Origin: Vulcanimicrobiota bacterium
GTDB lineage: Bacteria; Vulcanimicrobiota; Xenobia; Xenobiales; JADMJV01
Assembly: GCA_017307785.1 (NCBI GenBank)
Contig: JAFKGI010000015.1
Coordinates: forward strand, 62,001 to 126,000
Length of the DNA: 64,000 nt
Direction: 5' to 3'
Shown: positions 1 to 8,371 of the stretch, in pieces
How the letters are laid out: each line of letters starts with the position of its first letter
Position numbering within the stretch: the stretch's first letter is position 1
Notes under the pieces: generated by a model
Told to the model about the DNA's origin: nothing
What the model saw: the letters and a program-made list of their open reading frames with translations, nothing else
Databases searched by the model: none
Position numbers and translations under genes: made by a program

Positions 1-293
1 TTTCCGCCTATATCCAGGAGCGCGCACGGCGCTTTCCGGCCAGCGGCGAAATCAACCGCTCGGTGGCCGATCAGAAGAAGGTCTTGCAGACCATTCGCCA
101 GCGCTACGAGAAAGACGTGGTGCAAAGCTGGGACCTCGATGGTGTTAGCTTCGATTTTGAGAAGTGGCGCTTCAATCTGCGCTCTTCGAATACCGAGCCG
201 CTAATTCGCCTCAACGTGGAGTCCCGCGGCGACCAGGCTCTGATGGAAGCAAAGACTCAGGAGATCCTGCAGCTCGTGGATGAATGTTCATAG
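1..293 (+). CDS. Phosphomannomutase/phosphoglucomutase, C-terminal fragment
   Basis: Only the last 96 codons are inside the window; the first complete codon begins at base 3 and the stop is TAG at 291-293. The fragment carries the family's C-terminal phosphate-binding loop, RSSNTEPLIRLNVES, which in alpha-D-phosphohexomutases holds the substrate phosphate. Enzymes of this family interconvert hexose 6-phosphate and hexose 1-phosphate in the cytoplasm, feeding nucleotide-sugar synthesis. The catalytic serine and metal-binding loop lie upstream of the window, so mannose versus glucose specificity cannot be judged. Family assignment is firm, exact substrate is not. Confidence 0.88.
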   Translation, partial: SAYIQERARRFPASGEINRSVADQKKVLQTIRQRYEKDVVQSWDLDGVSFDFEKWRFNLRSSNTEPLIRLNVESRGDQALMEAKTQEILQLVDECS

Positions 294-314
294 TCAGTCC
301 ACATCTCTAACCGG

Positions 315-356
315 CCATGCTCCTATAGTGTTCATGCAACAACTCAAGGAGCATGG
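315..356 (+). promoter_or_regulatory. Inverted repeat enclosing the ribosome-binding site of the next gene
   Basis: CCATGCTCCT at 315-324 is perfectly complementary to AGGAGCATGG at 347-356, separated by 22 bases. The right arm contains the Shine-Dalgarno sequence (AAGGAG at 346-351) and the first of two possible start codons (353). If transcription begins upstream of 315, the mRNA could fold so that the ribosome-binding site is paired. Seen directly: the repeat and its overlap with the Shine-Dalgarno. Inference: translational control. Confidence 0.5.
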
Positions 357-358
357 TC

Positions 359-1156
359 ATGCAGGTTCAACAATTCAACTCCCATCAAGCCCCGGTGCGG
401 TCCTTCAAGGCTCCGCAGAGCCCTGACCCCGCTCCTCCCACGCCGCCTACCCCGCCGACCGGAGATCAGGTCGAGGTCAAGGGCCCGAGCCTGCTGGCCG
501 GCACCGGTGGAGTTCTGGCCGGTGCCGCGGCCGGTGTTGCCAGCGGCGCTGCCACCTTCTTCTTGACCGGCCAACTGGGTCGCGTCATTCACGCGACCGC
601 CCCTACCGTCAATCAACTGGCCCCAGGCACCAGCGGCCTGATGATTCAGGTGGCCGCCGGAGCTCTGATTGGCACCGCCGCCGCCGTGCTGGCCGGGAGC
701 GTGGCCGGCGCCAAGGTCGCCAACGCGGCCGCTACCGGAGCTGCCAAGCCGGACATGACCGCCAATTCCAACGACGTGAAGGGCAAGAAGCTCACCGAGC
801 AGAGTGGCGCGGAACTGCGTCAGCATCTGGGTTCGGTGGCCTCGGCCCAAAGCTACAAAGGCGCTGCCGCCGCGGGCTTTCGGGCCGGTGCCTCGCTGGG
901 CGGACCGGCCGGTGCCGCCGCCGGCAAACTGCAGGGCCTGGTGCTGGGAGCCGCTCTCGGCAGCGTGGCCGCCCTACCTTTGATGGGCCTGGTCGCCCAC
1001 CCCGCCGTCCTCATTCCCGGCGCCATTGCCGGTGCCCTGATCGGGCGCAAGATTGGCGAACCGGTCGGATATGCAGCCGGAGCCCTGGCCCTGGGCACGG
1101 CGGGCGCCGCCAGCGCCACCGTTTACCACGGTTTCACCGGCCACAAAGCCGACTAG
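359..1156 (+). CDS. Glycine/alanine-rich membrane protein, function unknown
   Basis: 265 residues from ATG 359. The ATG at 353 is in frame but sits only one base after AAGGAG, whereas 359 has a normal 7-base spacing, so I prefer 359. The N-terminus is proline-rich and hydrophilic (about residues 15-40). It is followed by several Gly/Ala-rich hydrophobic stretches with GxxxG spacing, for example GGVLAGAAAGVASGAA and IPGAIAGALIGRKIGEPVG, which resemble glycine-zipper membrane segments. There is no clear signal peptide. The stop overlaps the stop of the convergent Nudix gene through a shared CTAG. The hairpin at 315-356 may control its translation. I do not recognise the family; glycine-zipper proteins insert in or bind membranes, but no specific role follows. 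Confidence 0.7.
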   Translation: MQVQQFNSHQAPVRSFKAPQSPDPAPPTPPTPPTGDQVEVKGPSLLAGTGGVLAGAAAGVASGAATFFLTGQLGRVIHATAPTVNQLAPGTSGLMIQVAAGALIGTAAAVLAGSVAGAKVANAAATGAAKPDMTANSNDVKGKKLTEQSGAELRQHLGSVASAQSYKGAAAAGFRAGASLGGPAGAAAGKLQGLVLGAALGSVAALPLMGLVAHPAVLIPGAIAGALIGRKIGEPVGYAAGALALGTAGAASATVYHGFTGHKAD

Positions 1157-1890
1157 AAGTCTCGCGCGTCCAGGTCGAACTCGTAGAGGCGAGCGGGGCG
1201 ATGGCGCCCCTGCAGGTGCAATTCGTCGGTTTCCTTGACCCCGCCCGAAGAGAGCACTTTCTTGCGAAAGTTGCGTTTGTCCAGGGTACGGCCCAGCACG
1301 ATCTCATAGGTGCGCTGCAACTGAGTCAGGGTGAATTTGTCCGGCATGAATTGGAAGGCTACGTTGGTGTCCATGATCTTGCGGCGCAGACGGCTGAGGG
1401 CCCTCTCCAGGATGCGATCATGATCGAAGGCCAGCTCGGGCAATTGGTAAATCGACCACCAGCGCACGTGCTCTCCTTCGGTGGCCTTGGGCAACTTGTC
1501 GGCCGGCACCAGCGCGTAGTAGGCCACTGTGACCACCCGCATGCGCGGGTCACGATGCGGGTGACCAAAGGTATGCAACTGCTCCAGGAAAACGTCCGAG
1601 ACACCGGTTTTTTCCATCAGTTGACGATGGGCTGCCTGGCTGATGGCCTCGTTCTCGTGGACAAAACCACCGGGTAACGCCCACTGACCCTTAAAGGGCC
1701 AATGGTCGCGGTGGATCAGCAGAACTTGCAGGTCTCGCTCGCTGAGAGTAAACACGACCAGGTCGACGGTCACGGCGGGATGGTAAAAACGGCTGGAATC
1801 ATAGGCCGCGGCATCGGAGGAGCGTTTTTCCGCCTCCACCTGGGCTTCAATTTCGGCCAGGCTGCGCACGGGGATCTCGGGGACTTTCAC
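1153..1890 (-). CDS. Nudix hydrolase with C-terminal winged helix (NrtR/ADP-ribose pyrophosphatase-like)
   Basis: About 245 residues from GTG 1890. The Nudix domain covers roughly residues 40-175, with GGFVHENEAISQAAHRQLME where the Nudix box G-x5-E-x7-R-E-x-x-E-E-x-G-U is expected. Note that the box is degenerate: the REUxEE acidic pair reads RQLMEKTG, so one catalytic Glu is missing. The C-terminal 70 residues (FTLTQLQRTYEIVLGR...LDKRNFRKKVL) match the winged helix of NrtR-type regulators of NAD metabolism, in which the Nudix domain often serves as an ADP-ribose sensor rather than an enzyme. It lies divergent to NAD kinase, 75 bases away, which fits a role linked to NAD. A longer upstream reading frame on this strand overlaps NAD kinase and is not believed. 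Regulator versus hydrolase is undecided. Confidence 0.82.
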   Translation of the reverse strand: MKVPEIPVRSLAEIEAQVEAEKRSSDAAAYDSSRFYHPAVTVDLVVFTLSERDLQVLLIHRDHWPFKGQWALPGGFVHENEAISQAAHRQLMEKTGVSDVFLEQLHTFGHPHRDPRMRVVTVAYYALVPADKLPKATEGEHVRWWSIYQLPELAFDHDRILERALSRLRRKIMDTNVAFQFMPDKFTLTQLQRTYEIVLGRTLDKRNFRKKVLSSGGVKETDELHLQGRHRPARLYEFDLDARDF

Positions 1891-1965
1891 GTCGGCCCTT
1901 TTTTCAAGCGCCCCGCAAAGCCCTCCCCAAGAGGAAATGCCTTTGAGCAAAAGGAACAGGCCAGA

Positions 1966-2796
1966 ATGACTGAACCCCCCGCTTCGGCTCCGGGTCGTTT
2001 CGCGATCGTCGCCTCCGAATCGCGAGAAAGCGCCCAAAAGGCCGCGGAACATTCGCGTGAACGCTTTCTCAAAGCGGGAGCCGAGGTTTATTCCCTGGAG
2101 CAAGTATTGGCCGGCCAACAGGTCGACGCCCTGCTCTCCCTCGGCGGAGACGGCACTCTGCTCCACGCCGCCCGCCTGATGGCGCCTCGTTCGGTACCGG
2201 TGCTGGGAGTCAACTTCGGGCGCCTGGGCTATCTCTGCAGCGCTCAGGAGAGCCAGCTGGACGATGCGGTCGATATGCTGTGTGGCCATGCCTACGAGGT
2301 CGATGCTCGCGATATGGTGCGGACCCGAGTCTTCAACCGTCGCGAGGAAGTCTGGCAAGTGGACGCCCTCAATGAAGTGCTGGTGGGCGGCAGCACCCGC
2401 ACCCTTACCTTGGAGCTCTGGGCCAATGGCGAAGCTCTGGGAACGGTGCGCGGTGACGGAGTCATCATCTCAACAAGAACCGGCTCCTCGGCCTATGCCT
2501 ATTCTGCCGGCGGCCCCATCTTGTTGATGGAAGCGCTGGTTCTGGTGGCCTCGAATCACATTTACTCGAGCATCGCTACTCCCGTGGTCTTGCCCAGCAC
2601 GGTCAATTTGCGGCTGGCCAACCGCTCCCGGGGCGTCCGCCCCTATGTGATCGCGGATGGCCAGAAAGATTATCAAATCGACGAAGGGACGGAGATTGAA
2701 ATCACCACCTCCCCCGTCAAAGCCCTACTGGTGGACCCCGGCTGGGTTTCCGCGGTGGGCAAGCTCAAAGTCGACCCCGGAGGTTCCGTTGCCTGA
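1966..2796 (+). CDS. nadK: NAD kinase
   Basis: 276 residues. NAD kinase phosphorylates the 2'-hydroxyl of NAD with ATP or polyphosphate to give NADP in the cytoplasm. The diagnostic GGDGTLLHAAR motif (catalytic Asp in GGDGT) is near residue 62, followed by PVLGVNFGRLGYL, the NAD-binding LNEVLVGG segment (family consensus NE) and the glycine-rich TRTGSSAYAYSAGGPI loop, in normal order and at normal length. ATG 1966 is preceded by AAGGA about 10 bases upstream and starts just before conserved sequence. It is divergently paired with the NrtR-like Nudix gene and overlaps the next gene by 8 bases, so those two are probably co-translated. Confidence 0.95.
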   Translation: MTEPPASAPGRFAIVASESRESAQKAAEHSRERFLKAGAEVYSLEQVLAGQQVDALLSLGGDGTLLHAARLMAPRSVPVLGVNFGRLGYLCSAQESQLDDAVDMLCGHAYEVDARDMVRTRVFNRREEVWQVDALNEVLVGGSTRTLTLELWANGEALGTVRGDGVIISTRTGSSAYAYSAGGPILLMEALVLVASNHIYSSIATPVVLPSTVNLRLANRSRGVRPYVIADGQKDYQIDEGTEIEITTSPVKALLVDPGWVSAVGKLKVDPGGSVA

Positions 2797-3001
2797 AGAA
2801 TGGATTACGAAGTTACAGGGCCAGTTGAAATCCCATCTCAAGGATCTCGGCGAGCGCCTGAGCCAGCAAGAGAAGTGGCTGGACGAGAATGAAGAGGACC
2901 TGGACGAGAAAGATCACGAGAAGGCCGTGACCGAGTTGGAAAAGCTCGAAAGCGTCATGGAGTGCCTGGAAGAGGCACTGGAAGCCTTGACCGGCGAATA
3001 G
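2789..3001 (+). CDS. Small acidic coiled-coil protein, unknown
   Basis: 70 residues from TTG 2789, which has GGAGG five bases upstream (2779-2783) lying inside the end of nadK. No ATG or GTG fits better. The protein is almost entirely charged helix (LKSHLKDLGERLSQQEKWL, then two short Glu-rich repeats) and looks like a small coiled coil. It resembles exodeoxyribonuclease VII small subunits only in size and composition; the XseB signature is not evident. It overlaps nadK by 8 bases and is followed directly by a terminator, so it is the last gene of this unit. Function unknown. Confidence 0.65.
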   Translation: MPEEWITKLQGQLKSHLKDLGERLSQQEKWLDENEEDLDEKDHEKAVTELEKLESVMECLEEALEALTGE

Positions 3002-3011
3002 CCAATAAAAA

Positions 3012-3038
3012 AAGCCCGGTGCAAAACCGGGCTTTTTT
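3012..3038. terminator. Bidirectional intrinsic terminator
   Basis: AAGCCCGGT (3012-3020), loop GCAAA, ACCGGGCTT (3026-3034), with a T-run to 3038 and an A-run from 3007. It sits between the convergent nadK unit and murI and can serve both strands. Confidence 0.9.
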
Positions 3039-3052
3039 CTTTCCTGGTGGCG

Positions 3053-3868
3053 TCAGACAGCCAGCTTGGCAAAATGCTTCAAGTGGGTGTGGCGGACGCC
3101 GTTGAGATTGCGCGAGAGCAAACGCGAGCCCACCCGACCAAACTCTTCGGGGTCGCCGCTGACTTCGATGAGATGCGGCACGGCAGGCGTACTGGTGACG
3201 CCGAGACGAATCAATTCTTGCAAAACATAACTGGCGGGGTCGATGATCTCCACGTCTGGACCGAGCAGCTCCTGGATAAGCGGGCGCAGGAATGGGTAGT
3301 GCGTGCAGCCCAGGATTAGAGTATCCACCTGCTCCATCTGTAAGGGAGCCAGGTATTCCCAGAGAGTCTCGCGGGCTTCGCGAGTGTTGACCTGGCCCGA
3401 TTCGATGATGGGCACCAGTTTGGGACAACCCATCGGCAGCACGTTTACGCCAAAGTTGAGTCGACCCAGGGCGGTGCGGCAAGATTTCTCGTAGGCTCCG
3501 CTGCGAGCGGTGATCGGGTTGGCAATCAGACCGATTCGTCCGTTGCGGGTGCGCAGCACGGCCGCCTCAGCGGCCGGATCGATGATGCCGACTACGGGCA
3601 CCGGACACCAGGAGCGAACGCGGTCGAGAGCCAGTGCGTTCGAGGTGTTGCAAGCCATCACCACGGCGGAGGCACCAGATTCTACCAGGTGTTCCACAAT
3701 CGTCTCGACCAGATGCGTGACTTCCGACGCAGGCCGGTCTCCGTAGGGGACGTGAGCGGTGTCGCCATAATAATGGATGGCAAGATGGGGTGCCTCAGAC
3801 ATCAGGCGCCCGGCGATACTCAATCCGCCAACTCCCGAATCAAAAACCCCTATACGTCCCGAACTCAT
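3053..3868 (-). CDS. murI: Glutamate racemase
   Basis: 271 residues. MurI makes D-glutamate for peptidoglycan precursors. The N-terminus reads IGVFDSGVGGLSI, and the two catalytic cysteines lie in MACNTSNA and GCTHYPFL, both intact. YGDTAHVPYGDR is the usual substrate-loop sequence. I chose ATG 3868 because GGGAGG lies 10 bases upstream; a TTG six codons earlier is in frame but would place the Shine-Dalgarno inside the coding region. It is transcribed after bpt and the YnbB-like gene but is separated from them by a 329-base spacer, so it probably has its own promoter. Confidence 0.95.
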   Translation of the reverse strand: MSSGRIGVFDSGVGGLSIAGRLMSEAPHLAIHYYGDTAHVPYGDRPASEVTHLVETIVEHLVESGASAVVMACNTSNALALDRVRSWCPVPVVGIIDPAAEAAVLRTRNGRIGLIANPITARSGAYEKSCRTALGRLNFGVNVLPMGCPKLVPIIESGQVNTREARETLWEYLAPLQMEQVDTLILGCTHYPFLRPLIQELLGPDVEIIDPASYVLQELIRLGVTSTPAVPHLIEVSGDPEEFGRVGSRLLSRNLNGVRHTHLKHFAKLAV

Positions 3869-4197
3869 TTCGGCTTTACCTCCCAAAATCGACCAGACCC
3901 TAAAATCACAGCGGCCCTTCGCAGTCGATCAGCCACCCCCTCCATCCAGGGTAACGAGTCTTCCGGACTCCTACAAAGTCCAAAAATACTCTAGAAAGTG
4001 ACCTGACTACTGAGACTGGATCCCAACTGGCCATCAACTACTTGATGTCCCTTATAGACACCACACTTTCGTGTCTGTACTGTGTCAGACTGCGAAAATG
4101 TTCCGATTTGTGTGGGCATCGTCGCGATGTTCACACTTCCACCTAAACCCGAATTGAAAGTTCTTCAAGCTATAAGGGTACCCTGCGTTAGCAAGAA
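3869..4197. other. 329-base spacer upstream of murI, no gene seen
   Basis: This is the only gene-free stretch above 300 bases. It is richer in A/T than its surroundings and contains no convincing coding frame. Short overlapping inverted repeats are visible: AGACAC 4056-4061 with GTGTCT 4071-4076, and GTCTG 4073-4077 with CAGAC 4086-4090. On the minus strand TATAAG lies just downstream of these repeats and could be a -10 element, but no good -35 accompanies it. It most likely holds the murI promoter. I see no terminator after the YnbB-like gene. Confidence 0.4.
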
Positions 4198-5475
4198 TTA
4201 TTTCGTGAGGTTTTGCAGGCTTACCAGACCTCGAACCACGCCTAACTGCACATGTCCCAGGCTGACGCCTCCCTGGAGATAAGCGATAAAGGGCGGTCGC
4301 ACCGGGCAGTCCGCCGACATCTCTAGCGAAGAGCCGGCGATGAAGGTACCGCCCGCCATCAGGATAGGGTCCCGATACCCCGGTTGCACCCAGGCCTCTG
4401 GCGTAGCCTTCGAATCCACCGGTCCACTCCGCTGCACGCCCCGGCAGAAGGCCGCCTGCGCTTCCGGACTTCCCAGGCGGATCGCCTGGACGATATCGCT
4501 GCGATGGTCTTCCCAGCGGGGGCTTACCTCCAGGCCTTCCAGCTCCATGAAGCAAGCCGCCCAACAGGCACCTTCCAGGGCGTGGCCCACCACGATGGGC
4601 GCCTGAAACAGACCCTGCAGCATCGAGCGGGAGAAGCCCAGGCTCGCTCCTTGTTCGCCACCGATGCCGGGAGCCGTCAAGCGATAAGCGGCCGCATCCA
4701 CGGCCGCCCGTGTGCCTGCCAGATACCCACCGGTAGCGGCCAGCGTTCCACCCAGATTCTTGATCAGGGAGCCGGCTACCAGGTCGGCGCCCACGTGAGT
4801 CGGCTCTCGCTCTTCGACCAGTTCTCCGTAGCAATTGTCGACCATCACCACACACTGCGGAGCAATCTCTCGGATCACTTCGATAGCCTTCCCAATCTGC
4901 TCGATGGAGAGACTCTTGCGCCAGGCATAACCACGAGAGCGTTGCAAAAAGACCATTTTGGTGTCGGGCCGTAAAAAGCTACGCATGCCCTGATAGTCGA
5001 GGGAGCCATCGACAAGCTCTAACTGACGGTAGCTTACGCCCCAGTCGATCAAGGAGCCGGGCGTGGGCGCCTTCTGACCGATCACCGTGGAGAGGGTATC
5101 ATAGGGCTCACCGCTCACGCTCACCAGCTCGTCGCCCGCTCGCAAGTTTCCAAAAAGACCGCAAGCAATCGCGTGCGTTCCCGACACAAACTGCAAACGA
5201 ACGAGAGCGGCTTCGCAGCCAAAGAGATCGGCGTAGACTTCGTCCAGCAGTTCTCGACCCGTGTCGCCGTAGCCATAACCGGTGGAACCCAACAGGTGAA
5301 CTTCGCTCAAGCCACGGGCCTGCAGAGCGTCCAGAACTCTCCATTGAAGACGATGGGCTCGCTCGCGGATCTGTTCGCGAAGCTCTCGAGTCCGCAGCGT
5401 TGCTTGCTGAAAATTCTCGACCTGTTCGGGTCGCAGACCCTCGCTGAGCAGGCGCTCGCGAATCACTGGGGCCAC
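4198..5475 (-). CDS. YnbB-type PLP enzyme (methionine gamma-lyase/aluminium-resistance family)
   Basis: 425 residues from GTG 5475, with a second GTG at 5466 also possible. It belongs to the Cys/Met-metabolism-related PLP family often labelled aluminium resistance protein or YnbB. Family features seen: GSTGYGYGDTGRELLDEVYA near residue 65, FVSGTHAI before the cofactor site, VMVDNCYGEL with the PLP-ring Asp, and GSLIKNLGG with the Schiff-base lysine. The biochemical reaction of this family is not well established; C-S lyase activity is presumed from homology. It overlaps the end of bpt by 13 bases, so the two are probably co-translated. Confidence 0.9.
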   Translation of the reverse strand: MAPVIRERLLSEGLRPEQVENFQQATLRTRELREQIRERAHRLQWRVLDALQARGLSEVHLLGSTGYGYGDTGRELLDEVYADLFGCEAALVRLQFVSGTHAIACGLFGNLRAGDELVSVSGEPYDTLSTVIGQKAPTPGSLIDWGVSYRQLELVDGSLDYQGMRSFLRPDTKMVFLQRSRGYAWRKSLSIEQIGKAIEVIREIAPQCVVMVDNCYGELVEEREPTHVGADLVAGSLIKNLGGTLAATGGYLAGTRAAVDAAAYRLTAPGIGGEQGASLGFSRSMLQGLFQAPIVVGHALEGACWAACFMELEGLEVSPRWEDHRSDIVQAIRLGSPEAQAAFCRGVQRSGPVDSKATPEAWVQPGYRDPILMAGGTFIAGSSLEMSADCPVRPPFIAYLQGGVSLGHVQLGVVRGLVSLQNLTK

Positions 5476-6170
5476 CCCTGCTCAGGCTCGTCCATCCAGG
5501 GTCCGCCGCGGTAACGCCTTTGGTGAGGATGAAAAGATGCTTTGTAGCGCATGGAGTCGTTGCCTTCCACGTAAAGTCCTAGATAGAGATGTTCCCGCCC
5601 ATTTTCAGAGCACCATTGCAAGGAGCGCATCACCGAATAGATCCCCAGGCTGCGCCGGGGCTCGCAATCCCAGACAAAATAGACGGACGAGATGCCACCC
5701 GGAGTCACATCCATCCAGTCCACCCCCACCAGTTCTCCGTTCAAGCGATAGACGAAGTCCAGACCTTTGCCCGGTTGCTCCAGGTAGATGGCCGAGAACT
5801 CCTCGGCACTGATCGGCTGTTGCTTGTCCCAGCGCCTGGTTTGATAGCGCTGATAGAGCTCATACTTTTCTTGACTGAAGACGCTTGGTTCTACCGTCAG
5901 CGTCAGGTCCTGGTTGCGCTTCCAGATCTGGCGCTGGTTCTTGTTGGGACGAAAAGTGGCGGCGGTAATGCGCAAAGAAATGCAGGCCTGGCAGCCTTCG
6001 CACATCGGAGTGTAAAAAAGGTGCCCCAGACGGCGAAAGCCGGAAAACAGCAGTCCCTGGATGTCGTCCGCGTTGGCGTCGAGAACGTGCAAAGCCAGCG
6101 AATGCCAGCGACGATCGGGCAGATACGGACATTCGCCAAAATCCAACAGGCGCATCGGCGAGTGTTGCAT
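5463..6170 (-). CDS. bpt: Aspartate/glutamate leucyl-transferase (arginyl-tRNA-protein transferase family)
   Basis: About 235 residues. Bpt transfers leucine from Leu-tRNA to proteins with N-terminal Asp or Glu, feeding the bacterial N-degron pathway to ClpS/ClpAP. The ATE-family N-domain cysteine motif is present as PMCEGCQACISLRI, and the C-terminal GNAT-like half has GISSVYFVWDCEPRRSLGIYS. I chose ATG 6170, which has GAGG six bases upstream; in-frame ATG codons at 6182 and 6155 and TTG 6218 are alternatives. It is divergent from tgt with a 58-base gap and overlaps the YnbB-like gene. The amino acid transferred (Leu or Arg) is inferred from bacterial homologues. Confidence 0.9.
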   Translation of the reverse strand: MQHSPMRLLDFGECPYLPDRRWHSLALHVLDANADDIQGLLFSGFRRLGHLFYTPMCEGCQACISLRITAATFRPNKNQRQIWKRNQDLTLTVEPSVFSQEKYELYQRYQTRRWDKQQPISAEEFSAIYLEQPGKGLDFVYRLNGELVGVDWMDVTPGGISSVYFVWDCEPRRSLGIYSVMRSLQWCSENGREHLYLGLYVEGNDSMRYKASFHPHQRRYRGGPWMDEPEQGWPQ

Positions 6171-6228
6171 ATGCGGCCTCATTCCCAGAGTATGCAGGGC
6201 TTCCTGCGATCGGCCCAAAGGCTGGCCT

Positions 6229-7461
6229 ATGTCTTTCCGCTACGAACTGCTGCAAAAACGGGGCCAGGCCCGACGTGGTCGCATTCATACCCCCCACGGT
6301 GTCATCGAGACGCCCGAATTTCTGCCGGTCGGCACCCAGGCCACCGTCAAAGCCATGACGCCTCAACAGTTGTTAGAGTTGAATGTCCAGGGAGTGCTGG
6401 CCAACACCTACCATTTGTATCTACGACCCGGCTCCAAGCTAGTGGAGCAGCTGGGCGGTCTGCACAAGATGATGAACTGGCCGCGCCCAATCATGACCGA
6501 TTCTGGTGGCTTTCAGGCTTTCTCCCTGGGCGCCGGGCGAGAGCACGGTGTCGGCAAAATTGGCGGTGTCTTTCCCGGTAGCTCGGCCAAAAAACCCCGT
6601 TCCTCGATCATGCCGAATATGGTCAAGATCAACGAAGAGGGCGTGCGTTTTCGCTCCCACCTGGACGGCTCCACCCATCTGCTGACTCCTGAATCCTCGA
6701 TCCGCATTCAGGAAGAGCTGGGTGCCGATATGATTCTGGCCTTTGATGAGTGCACTTCTCCCCTGGCCGACAAAGCCTACACGGAGACCGCTCTGGAGCG
6801 GACCCATCGCTGGGCCGTCCGCTGCCTGGAAGCTCGCCGCGACACGCCGCAGGCTCTCTACGGAATTCTGCAGGGCGGCGCCTATCAAGACCTGCGAGAA
6901 CGAACGTTAGATTTCATGCTTAAGTGGCCCTGGCAGGGCTATGCTGTCGGCGGATCTTTGGGCAAAACCAAAGAAGAAATGCATAAGGTGCTGGACTGGA
7001 CCGTGCCCGGACTGCCCGATGACAAACCTCGTCACTTGCTGGGCATCGGGGAATTCTCCGACCTGTTTGAGGGAGTGGCGCGCGGAATCGATACTTTCGA
7101 CTGCGTTATCCCTACCCGCTTCGCCCGAAATGGTCGCGTTTTCGTCCCCCCGGGGACGCCAGGCCGCTCCCCGAGAGGGACCTGGAATCTGCTGAACGCG
7201 CGCTTTTTCGACCTGGACGTTCCCATCCAGAAAGACTGTAGTTGCTACTGCTGCCGAAACTTTTCGCTGGCCTACTTGCGCCATCTCCACAAGGCGGATG
7301 AAATTCTCGCCTACACGCTGTGCACCATGCACAACATTCACTTCCTGCTGCGCTTGATGGCGGCGATGCGTCGTGCTCTGGAAGAAGACCGTTTTGAGGA
7401 ACTACGCGCCCTCTACTGCGACGATCTCGGTGCCGGCCAGGGAGCGAGCGCCGCGGAGTAA
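6229..7461 (+). CDS. tgt: tRNA-guanine transglycosylase
   Basis: 410 residues. Tgt exchanges guanine 34 of Asp, Asn, His and Tyr tRNAs for preQ1, leading to queuosine. Seen: the catalytic-base segment MTDSGGFQAFSLG, the nucleophile region CVIPTRFARNGRVF preceded by DTFD, GGSLGKTKEEM, and the zinc site CSCYCCRNFSLAYL followed by a histidine in CTMHNIHF. ATG 6229 has AAAGG seven bases upstream. Between the two catalytic regions is FPGSSAKKPRSSIMPNMVKI, slightly longer than usual. The 3' end overlaps the convergent carbamate kinase gene by 60 bases. Confidence 0.96.
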   Translation: MSFRYELLQKRGQARRGRIHTPHGVIETPEFLPVGTQATVKAMTPQQLLELNVQGVLANTYHLYLRPGSKLVEQLGGLHKMMNWPRPIMTDSGGFQAFSLGAGREHGVGKIGGVFPGSSAKKPRSSIMPNMVKINEEGVRFRSHLDGSTHLLTPESSIRIQEELGADMILAFDECTSPLADKAYTETALERTHRWAVRCLEARRDTPQALYGILQGGAYQDLRERTLDFMLKWPWQGYAVGGSLGKTKEEMHKVLDWTVPGLPDDKPRHLLGIGEFSDLFEGVARGIDTFDCVIPTRFARNGRVFVPPGTPGRSPRGTWNLLNARFFDLDVPIQKDCSCYCCRNFSLAYLRHLHKADEILAYTLCTMHNIHFLLRLMAAMRRALEEDRFEELRALYCDDLGAGQGASAAE

Positions 7462-8352
7462 ATGGGCCGGGTTGGTGATCACCACCCGGCCTCCGGTGGA
7501 CTCGACGAAGTGCAGACCAGACTCCACCTTGGGGCGCAGCGAACCCGAACGGAAATGACCCTCGGCCAGGTAGCGACGAGCTTCCTCCACGGTCAGTCGA
7601 GTCAACGGCCTGGCGTTCTCGGTGTTCGGGTTCAGCGATAGCCGCTCGGCCACGGCACAGAAGAGCAGAAGCTGGGCCTGAAGCTGCTCGGCCAGCAAAA
7701 TCGCCGTCAAATCCTTGTCGACCACGGCCGTGGTCGACAGGTACCCCGACTCACTGGCCAGCACCGGGATCCCTCCCCCGCCGGCACAAATCACGCAGCA
7801 ACCAGGGGCCAGCAGTTGGCGAATGATTCCCAGTTCCACCACCGCTTTGGGCTTGGGAAAGGGGACCAGCCGACGCCAGCCCCGACCGGCATCTTCCGCA
7901 ACCTGCCAGCCATCCTCCTCGCGTCGATAGGTGGCGGTGGACTCATCCATAAAGTAGCCCACCGCCTTGATTGGATTGCCGAAGGCCGGGTCCTCGGCGT
8001 CGACCTCTACTTGAGTAACCAAAGCCACCGCCTGGCCACTTAGCTGGCGCTGACGCATGGCGTTGCCAATGCTCTGCTGGAATTGATAGCCCAGGCTGGC
8101 CTGAGTGTCGGCCACGGCGAGATCGAGCGGCAGATCTTCCACCAGCTCGCGACTTAACTCGGCTCTCTGCAGGGTCTGTCCCAGTTGCGGTCCATTCCCG
8201 TGGACGAGCACAACGGCCCAGCCTTCAGCGAGTAGCTCGACGACTTGAGAACTGACCTCGGAGATAATTTGCGCCTGATCGGTCAGGCGCTGGCGTGCCC
8301 GTGCGTCGCGAATCAGGGAGTTTCCCCCCAGAGCGATGACAGCCACCGGCAT
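7402..8352 (-). CDS. arcC: Carbamate kinase
   Basis: 316 residues, the usual length. The enzyme interconverts carbamoyl phosphate plus ADP with carbamate plus ATP, normally the ATP-yielding last step of arginine, agmatine, allantoin or purine breakdown. Seen: N-terminal VIALGGNSL, VLVHGNGPQLG, the IKAVGYFMDE insert, VICAGGGGIPV and AVVDKDLTAILLA, all family hallmarks. No arginine deiminase or ornithine carbamoyltransferase is adjacent; the nearby SsnA-type aminohydrolase instead suggests a purine or ureide source. It overlaps tgt tail-to-tail by 60 bases. Confidence 0.94.
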   Translation of the reverse strand: MPVAVIALGGNSLIRDARARQRLTDQAQIISEVSSQVVELLAEGWAVVLVHGNGPQLGQTLQRAELSRELVEDLPLDLAVADTQASLGYQFQQSIGNAMRQRQLSGQAVALVTQVEVDAEDPAFGNPIKAVGYFMDESTATYRREEDGWQVAEDAGRGWRRLVPFPKPKAVVELGIIRQLLAPGCCVICAGGGGIPVLASESGYLSTTAVVDKDLTAILLAEQLQAQLLLFCAVAERLSLNPNTENARPLTRLTVEEARRYLAEGHFRSGSLRPKVESGLHFVESTGGRVVITNPAHLLRGARSLAGTEIVAVEGA

Positions 8353-8371
8353 ACCGGCTAGTGGTCGCGCA

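Noticed and set aside
1891..2358. Upstream extension of the Nudix frame into nadK
   Set aside because: It would overlap nearly half of nadK and has no homology; the Nudix gene fits a start at 1890.
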